NCBI GenBank assembly: GCA_025965395.1 | Contig: JAOPXA010000287.1 | Location: 1-9,055 of the forward strand | Direction of reading: 5' to 3' | Length of the DNA: 9,055 nucleotides | Source of the DNA: Nocardioidaceae bacterium | Lineage (GTDB): Bacteria; Actinomycetota; Actinomycetes; Propionibacteriales; Nocardioidaceae | Shown here: one piece after another, positions 1 through 9,055 of the stretch | How the letters are laid out: every line of letters begins with the position of its first letter | How positions within the stretch are numbered: the first letter of the stretch is position 1 | The notes under the pieces: model-generated | What the model was told of the DNA's origin: nothing | Seen by the model: the letters and a program-made list of their open reading frames with translations, nothing else | The model's database searches: none | Position numbers and translations under genes: made by a program

Positions 1-1387
1 GCCCCATCACGGCGTGGAGGCACAGGATCAGCGCCGATGCCGCGGTAACGGCCAGAAGCACCCAGCGGAGCGAAGAGCCACTGTCGGCTAGGAGTGAGAA
101 GCTCCAGATTCCAGCGGCCGCAATGAGGGACGCAAAGCCGAGTGACCCGGTCGCGGTTCCGCGAATGCGCCAAAGCAACGACACCGTGATGCCGAGGATG
201 GCCGCGATGGCCGGCGCAAGCGCGACGGTGTAGTACGGGTGCATCGTGCCGCGCATGTTGCTGAAGATCAGCCCGGTGACGATGAGCCAACCACCCCACA
301 TGAGCAGCGCCGCGCGTTGAGAGTCCGTACGCGTGGCGGGTCGGGTCACGTAGAGACCGAGGGCAAGGGCAATGAGTGCGGAAGGCAGCAGCCAGGAGAT
401 CTCGAGACCGATCTCGCTGGTGAACATACGACCGAGCCCTGTGGCGCCGCCGAAGCCAGAATTGCCGTTACCCCCGCCCCCGCCTCCACCACCGGCGCCA
501 CCCGCGCCCTGGCCGAAGATGCGGCCGAGGCCGTTGTAGCCAAGGACGAGGTCGATCACGGAGTTGTTCGTCGAGCCACCGATGTAGGGGCGTGATCCGG
601 CTGGCCACAGAGCGACGATCACGACCCACCAACCGGCCGAGGCGATCAAGGTAAGCCCTGCGACAACGAGGTGGAGAAGCCGCTTGCGCACCGAGGCCGG
701 AGCGGTGATCAGGTAGACGAGCGCGAATGCAGGCAGCACGAGCAGGCCTTGCAGCATCTTGGTGAGGAACGCGAACCCGAGCGCGACGCCGGCGAGAGCG
801 AGCCAGCGTCCGCTTGCCTTCTCCTGAGCCCGAGTGACGAAGTAGCCCGCCGCCGTCATGAGGAGCACGAGCAACGCGTCGGGGTTGTCGAAGCGGAACA
901 TCAAGGCTGCGGCGGGGGTGAGCGCCATGACGAGACCGGCAGCGAGCGCGGCTCCATGACCCGAGACCCGGCGCACGCTCGCGTGGATGAGCGCCACGGT
1001 GCCCACGCCCATCAAAGCCTGGGGGATGAGCAGGCTCCAGCTGGAAAACCCGAAGAGCCGCGCCGAAAGTCCCATGACCCATAGCGATGCGGGCGGCTTG
1101 TCGACGGTGATGAAGTTGGACGCGTCGAGCGAACCGAAGAACCACGCCTTGAGGTCCTGCGAGCCAGCCTGCACGGCCGCGGCATAGAACGTGTTCGCGA
1201 ATCCGGACGATGAGAGGTCCCACAAATAGAGGAGCGCGGTGCCGAGCAGCAGTGCCCAGAGCCCCGGTCGCGCCCAGGAGGGGTCGTCGGGCCGTCCGGC
1301 GAACACCGTCGCCCAGCGGCGCGCGACTTTGGGCGGCTTTGCCTGCTCGGGCACGGTGCGTGCTGCGGGTAGTGTCGTGACCGACAT
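1..1387 (-). CDS. GT39/PMT-like membrane glycosyltransferase (YkcB-type), C-terminus outside window
   Basis: Polytopic membrane glycosyltransferase of the GT-C fold, related to ArnT and protein O-mannosyltransferases. Such enzymes usually move a sugar from a polyprenyl-phosphate donor on the outer face of the membrane; donor and acceptor here are unknown. I read 462 codons from ATG at 1387 with no stop before the window edge. An AAGGAG ribosome site lies 5 nt upstream (1393-1398). A hydrophilic N-terminus (about 1-42) is followed by roughly 11-12 hydrophobic segments. The first external loop has the family-like stretch NTFYAAAVQAGS (residues 65-76) and ITVDKPPASLW (93-103), where ArnT-type enzymes carry their KPP motif and acidic catalytic residues. 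A glycine-rich loop (292-315) precedes EISWLLPSAL (329-338), an arrangement I recall from actinobacterial members. Family proteins often run to 600 residues or more, so the C-terminal domain is missing. It diverges from the arg operon and has no evident functional link to it. Confidence 0.88.
   Translation of the reverse strand, partial: MSVTTLPAARTVPEQAKPPKVARRWATVFAGRPDDPSWARPGLWALLLGTALLYLWDLSSSGFANTFYAAAVQAGSQDLKAWFFGSLDASNFITVDKPPASLWVMGLSARLFGFSSWSLLIPQALMGVGTVALIHASVRRVSGHGAALAAGLVMALTPAAALMFRFDNPDALLVLLMTAAGYFVTRAQEKASGRWLALAGVALGFAFLTKMLQGLLVLPAFALVYLITAPASVRKRLLHLVVAGLTLIASAGWWVVIVALWPAGSRPYIGGSTNNSVIDLVLGYNGLGRIFGQGAGGAGGGGGGGGNGNSGFGGATGLGRMFTSEIGLEISWLLPSALIALALGLYVTRPATRTDSQRAALLMWGGWLIVTGLIFSNMRGTMHPYYTVALAPAIAAILGITVSLLWRIRGTATGSLGFASLIAAAGIWSFSLLADSGSSLRWVLLAVTAASALILCLHAVMG
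470..493 (-). repeat. Poly-glycine codon tract within the GT39 gene
   Basis: Eight consecutive glycine codons (residues 299-306 of the glycosyltransferase), written as alternating GGT, GGA, GGC and GGG codons, give a low-complexity G-rich strand with two runs of five G. It sits in a wider glycine-rich loop (codons at 443-514) between two hydrophobic blocks, so it is most likely a flexible external loop. Codon choice varies, which argues against a recent pure triplet expansion, but the tract could still be prone to slippage or length variation between strains. Confidence 0.6.
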
Positions 1388-1428
1388 GGGTGCTCCTTGT
1401 GGCTCGGGACTTGAGTCCTAGCGTGGAT

Positions 1429-1457
1429 GACCTACCCGGCGGGCTCGTGAGAACCAA
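1429..1457 (-). promoter_or_regulatory. Candidate promoter for the GT39 gene
   Basis: Read on the minus strand, TTGGTT (1457-1452) could be a -35 element, separated by exactly 17 nt from TAGGTC (1434-1429) as a -10 element. This would start transcription near 1422, about 35 nt before the ATG at 1387. The -35 fits the sigma-70 consensus only in part and the -10 lacks the final T, so this is a guess from spacing and position. No experimental signal is available in the sequence. Confidence 0.3.
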
Positions 1458-1474
1458 CTGGGCGTTTGCTGTGA

Positions 1475-3713
<2,239 letters not shown>

Positions 3714-3717
<4 letters not shown>

Positions 3718-4672
3718 CCGCCGACGTGTCCGCCAAGTCTGCAGAGGAGTGGCAGAAGGCGACGGCCAAGGCCGCGACGCTCGCTGAGGCGCTCCCGTGG
3801 ATGAAGGCCTATCACGGCAAGATCGTCGTCATCAAGTACGGCGGCAACGCTATGACCGACGAGCGCCTCAAGCAGGCGTTCGCCGAGGACATCGTCTTTC
3901 TGCGCTACGCCGGCTTCAAGCCCGTCGTCGTGCACGGCGGTGGACCACAGATCAGCGCCATGCTCGACAAGCTTGGCATCGAGTCCGAGTTTCGTGGCGG
4001 GCTTCGGGTGACGACACCCGAAGCGATGGAGGTCGTTCGCATGGTGCTTGTCGGCCAAGTCGGCCGCGAGCTCGTCGGCCTCCTCAACCAGCACGGTGAC
4101 CTTGCCGTGGGGCTGTCCGGTGAGGATGGCGGGCTCTTTCGGGCCAAGCGCACCCACGCGATCGTCGACGGAGAGCAAGTCGACATCGGCTTGGTCGGCG
4201 AAGTCGTCGGCGTGCGGCCCGAAGCTGTGCTCGGCCTCATCGAGGCTGGCCGGATTCCTGTCGTCTCGACGGTGGCACCCGACGAGACCGGCCAGGTCTA
4301 CAACGTCAACGCCGACACGGCGGCCGCCGCGCTCGCGTCGGCTCTCGGTGCCGAGAAGCTCCTCGTGCTCACCGACGTCGAGGGCTTGTATGCCGATTGG
4401 CCCAACAGCTCAGACGTCATCGGCGAGATCTCGCCCGAGGCGCTGGCCGAGCTCATACCCGGGCTCGCGAGCGGCATGATCCCCAAAATGACCGCCTGCC
4501 TCAAAGCTGTCCAAGAGGGCGTCAAACGCGCCACCGTAGTTGACGGCCGCGAACCGCACGCCGTACTCCTGGAGATATTCACCGACGAAGGCGTCGGCAC
4601 TCAAGTGCTCCCGGGCGCCAAGACGAAGATCCGCACCGCACTCGTGAAGAGTCCGTTAGGAGGCGTTGCCCC

Positions 4673-4676
<4 letters not shown>
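3714..4676 (+). CDS. argB: N-acetylglutamate kinase, probably arginine-inhibited type
   Basis: Amino-acid kinase family enzyme that phosphorylates N-acetylglutamate with ATP, the committed step of the pathway. The 320-residue protein shows KYGGNAM (residues 41-47, phosphate-binding lysine and glycine loop), VVHGGGPQI (72-80), FRGGLRVT (93-100, substrate loop), [10 protein letters not shown] (112-121), VNADTAAAA (198-206), LTDVEGLY (219-226) and GMIPKM (254-259, ATP-site lysine). About 35 residues precede the kinase core, rich in alanine and charged residues and likely helical ([21 protein letters not shown]). Such an N-terminal helix marks the hexameric, arginine-sensitive kinases, so feedback inhibition by arginine is inferred. 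The ATG overlaps the argJ stop by 4 nt and has no clear Shine-Dalgarno sequence, suggesting translation coupled to argJ. Confidence 0.97.
4658..4663 (+). promoter_or_regulatory. Strong ribosome-binding site supporting the GTG start of argD
   Basis: AGGAGG lies inside the 3' end of argB, 9 nt before GTG 4673. It is the strongest Shine-Dalgarno sequence in the operon and supports GTG as the argD start rather than the in-frame ATG 42 nt further on (residue 15). Confidence 0.75.
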
Positions 4677-7268
<2,592 letters not shown>

Positions 7269-7287
7269 CAAAGAAAGAAGTGCATTC

Positions 7288-8499
7288 GTGAGCAAGAGCG
7301 ACAGGATCGTACTCGCCTATTCGGGCGGCCTCGACACATCCGTAGCCATCGGTTGGCTGACCGAGCAGACTGGCGCCGAGATCGTTGCGGTCGCCGTCAA
7401 TGTCGGTCAGGACGGCGAGGACCTGGACGTCATTCGCGAGCGGGCGATGTCCTGTGGCGCGGTCGAAGCGGTCGTCGTCGACGCCCGTGATGAGTTTGCC
7501 GACGACTTCTGCCTGCCCGCGATCCGCGCCAATGCGCTCTACATGGATCGCTACCCGATCGTCTCGGCGCTCTCGCGTCCGCTCATCGTGAAGCACCTCG
7601 TCGAGGCCGCTCGTTATCACGGCGCCACCACCGTCAGCCACGGTTGCACGGGCAAGGGCAACGACCAAGTCCGCTTCGAAGTCGGCACGAGCGCCCTCGC
7701 GCCCGACCTCAAGGTCATCGCTCCCGTCCGTGACTACGCATGGACCCGCGAGAAGGCCATCGTCTGGGCCGAGGACCACAACCTGCCGATCGATGTCAAC
7801 AAGAAGTCGCCCTACTCGATCGACCAGAACGTATGGGGTCGCGCCGTCGAGACGGGCTTCCTCGAGGACATCTGGAATGGCCCGATCGAGGACCTCTACT
7901 CATACACCCAGAACCCAGCTACACCCCGTGAAGCGGACGAGATCACGATCACCTTCGAGGCTGGCGCTCCCGTGGCCATCGACGGCCGCCCAGTCACGAC
8001 ACTGCAGGCGATCGTCGAGCTCAACAAGCGCGCTGGTGCCCAGGGCGTTGGTCGTCTCGACATGGTCGAGGACCGGCTCGTCGGCATCAAGAGCCGCGAG
8101 GTCTACGAGGCTCCGGGCGCTATCGCGCTCATCACCGCGCACCAAGAGCTCGAGAACGTCACGGTCGAGCGCGAGCTCAGCCGCTACAAGAAGGGTGTCG
8201 ATCAGCGTTGGACCGAGCTTGCCTATGACGGTTTGTGGTTCTCACCGCTCAAGCGCGCCCTCGACGAGTTCATCACCAAGAGCCAAGAACACGTCAGCGG
8301 AGACATTCGCATGATCATGCATGGCGGCAAGGCCGTCGTGACGGGACGCAAGTCTGACGCGAGCCTGTATGACTTCAACCTCGCCACGTACGACGAGGGT
8401 GACACGTTCGACCAGAGCCAGGCCAAGGGGTTCATCGAGCTCTGGGGCATGTCGAGCGTGCTCGCCAACAAGCGTGACAAGAAGCTGGCGGGGGAGTAG
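7288..8499 (+). CDS. argG: Argininosuccinate synthase
   Basis: Joins citrulline and aspartate with ATP hydrolysis to AMP, giving argininosuccinate. The 403-residue length fits the shorter bacterial type. The N-terminal PP-loop AYSGGLDTS (residues 10-18) binds ATP, and [14 protein letters not shown] (118-131) is the second signature, contacting aspartate and citrulline. Further conserved parts include NVGQ (38-41), [14 protein letters not shown] and [12 protein letters not shown] near the C-terminus. I chose GTG 7288 because it gives the standard [14 protein letters not shown] start; the frame is open further upstream only inside argR in another frame. A purine-rich stretch (7271-7280) ending 7 nt upstream is a modest ribosome site. 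A 19-nt gap separates it from argR, the first break in the chain of overlaps. Confidence 0.97.
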   Translation: MSKSDRIVLAYSGGLDTSVAIGWLTEQTGAEIVAVAVNVGQDGEDLDVIRERAMSCGAVEAVVVDARDEFADDFCLPAIRANALYMDRYPIVSALSRPLIVKHLVEAARYHGATTVSHGCTGKGNDQVRFEVGTSALAPDLKVIAPVRDYAWTREKAIVWAEDHNLPIDVNKKSPYSIDQNVWGRAVETGFLEDIWNGPIEDLYSYTQNPATPREADEITITFEAGAPVAIDGRPVTTLQAIVELNKRAGAQGVGRLDMVEDRLVGIKSREVYEAPGAIALITAHQELENVTVERELSRYKKGVDQRWTELAYDGLWFSPLKRALDEFITKSQEHVSGDIRMIMHGGKAVVTGRKSDASLYDFNLATYDEGDTFDQSQAKGFIELWGMSSVLANKRDKKLAGE

Positions 8500-8511
8500 T
8501 GCGCCCCCCGC
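8488..8511 (+). other. GC-only hairpin spanning the argG stop codon
   Basis: GCGGGGG (8488-8494) and CCCCCGC (8505-8511) form a perfect 7-bp all-GC stem with a 10-nt loop that contains the argG TAG (8497-8499). No T-tract follows, so it does not look like an intrinsic terminator, and argH continues on the same strand. It may act in mRNA stability or partial attenuation; that is inference. Confidence 0.45.

Positions 8512-9055
<544 letters not shown>

Noticed and set aside
1397..1424. TTGTGG-N16-TAGCGT as a plus-strand argC promoter
   Set aside because: The -35 matches weakly and the spacer is short. Other equally weak pairs exist in the region, so I could not single out an argC promoter.
8309..8320. 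Perfect 12-bp palindrome GCATGATCATGC inside argG
   Set aside because: It encodes conserved ArgG residues (RMIMHGG), so coding constraint explains it. It has no fitting ARG-box half-site spacing.

Overview
The window is a compact arginine-biosynthesis operon from a high-GC actinobacterium, with the start of an unrelated, divergently transcribed membrane glycosyltransferase gene on its left. The evidence for the host is the gene order argC-J-B-D-F-R-G-H (typical of Actinobacteria), strongly GC-rich third codon positions, GTG starts for two genes, and actinobacterial sequence variants in ArgF and ArgH. I cannot place it below phylum or class level from this sequence.

Layout. Positions 1-1387 (minus strand) hold the first 462 codons of a GT39/PMT-like (YkcB-type) glycosyltransferase whose C-terminus lies outside the window. 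Positions 1388-1543 are the divergent intergenic region, with a plausible minus-strand promoter and, just upstream of argC, a palindromic region that resembles an ArgR operator. From 1544 the plus strand runs argC, argJ, argB, argD, argF and argR, each joined to the next by a 4-nt ATGA/GTGA overlap. After a 19-nt gap comes argG, then a 40-nt gap with two adjacent hairpin-forming sequences, then argH, cut off after 172 codons at the window end. No gene-free stretch exceeds 300 bases, and I saw no RNA gene, insertion sequence, CRISPR array or tRNA.

How the genes work together. ArgB phosphorylates N-acetylglutamate, ArgC reduces it to the semialdehyde, ArgD transaminates it to N-acetylornithine, and ArgJ moves the acetyl group to glutamate, releasing ornithine (the cyclic, acetyl-recycling route). 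ArgF carbamoylates ornithine to citrulline, ArgG joins citrulline to aspartate, and ArgH splits argininosuccinate into arginine and fumarate. ArgR, encoded inside the operon, is the arginine-dependent repressor and probably acts at the palindrome before argC. The N-terminal helix of ArgB suggests additional feedback control at enzyme level. No argA/argE-like gene is seen here.

I find no undescribed multi-gene system. The best points for a second look are small: the operator architecture before argC, a possible 15-codon upstream ORF with rare arginine codons, and a REP-like hairpin that contains the argH ribosome-binding site.
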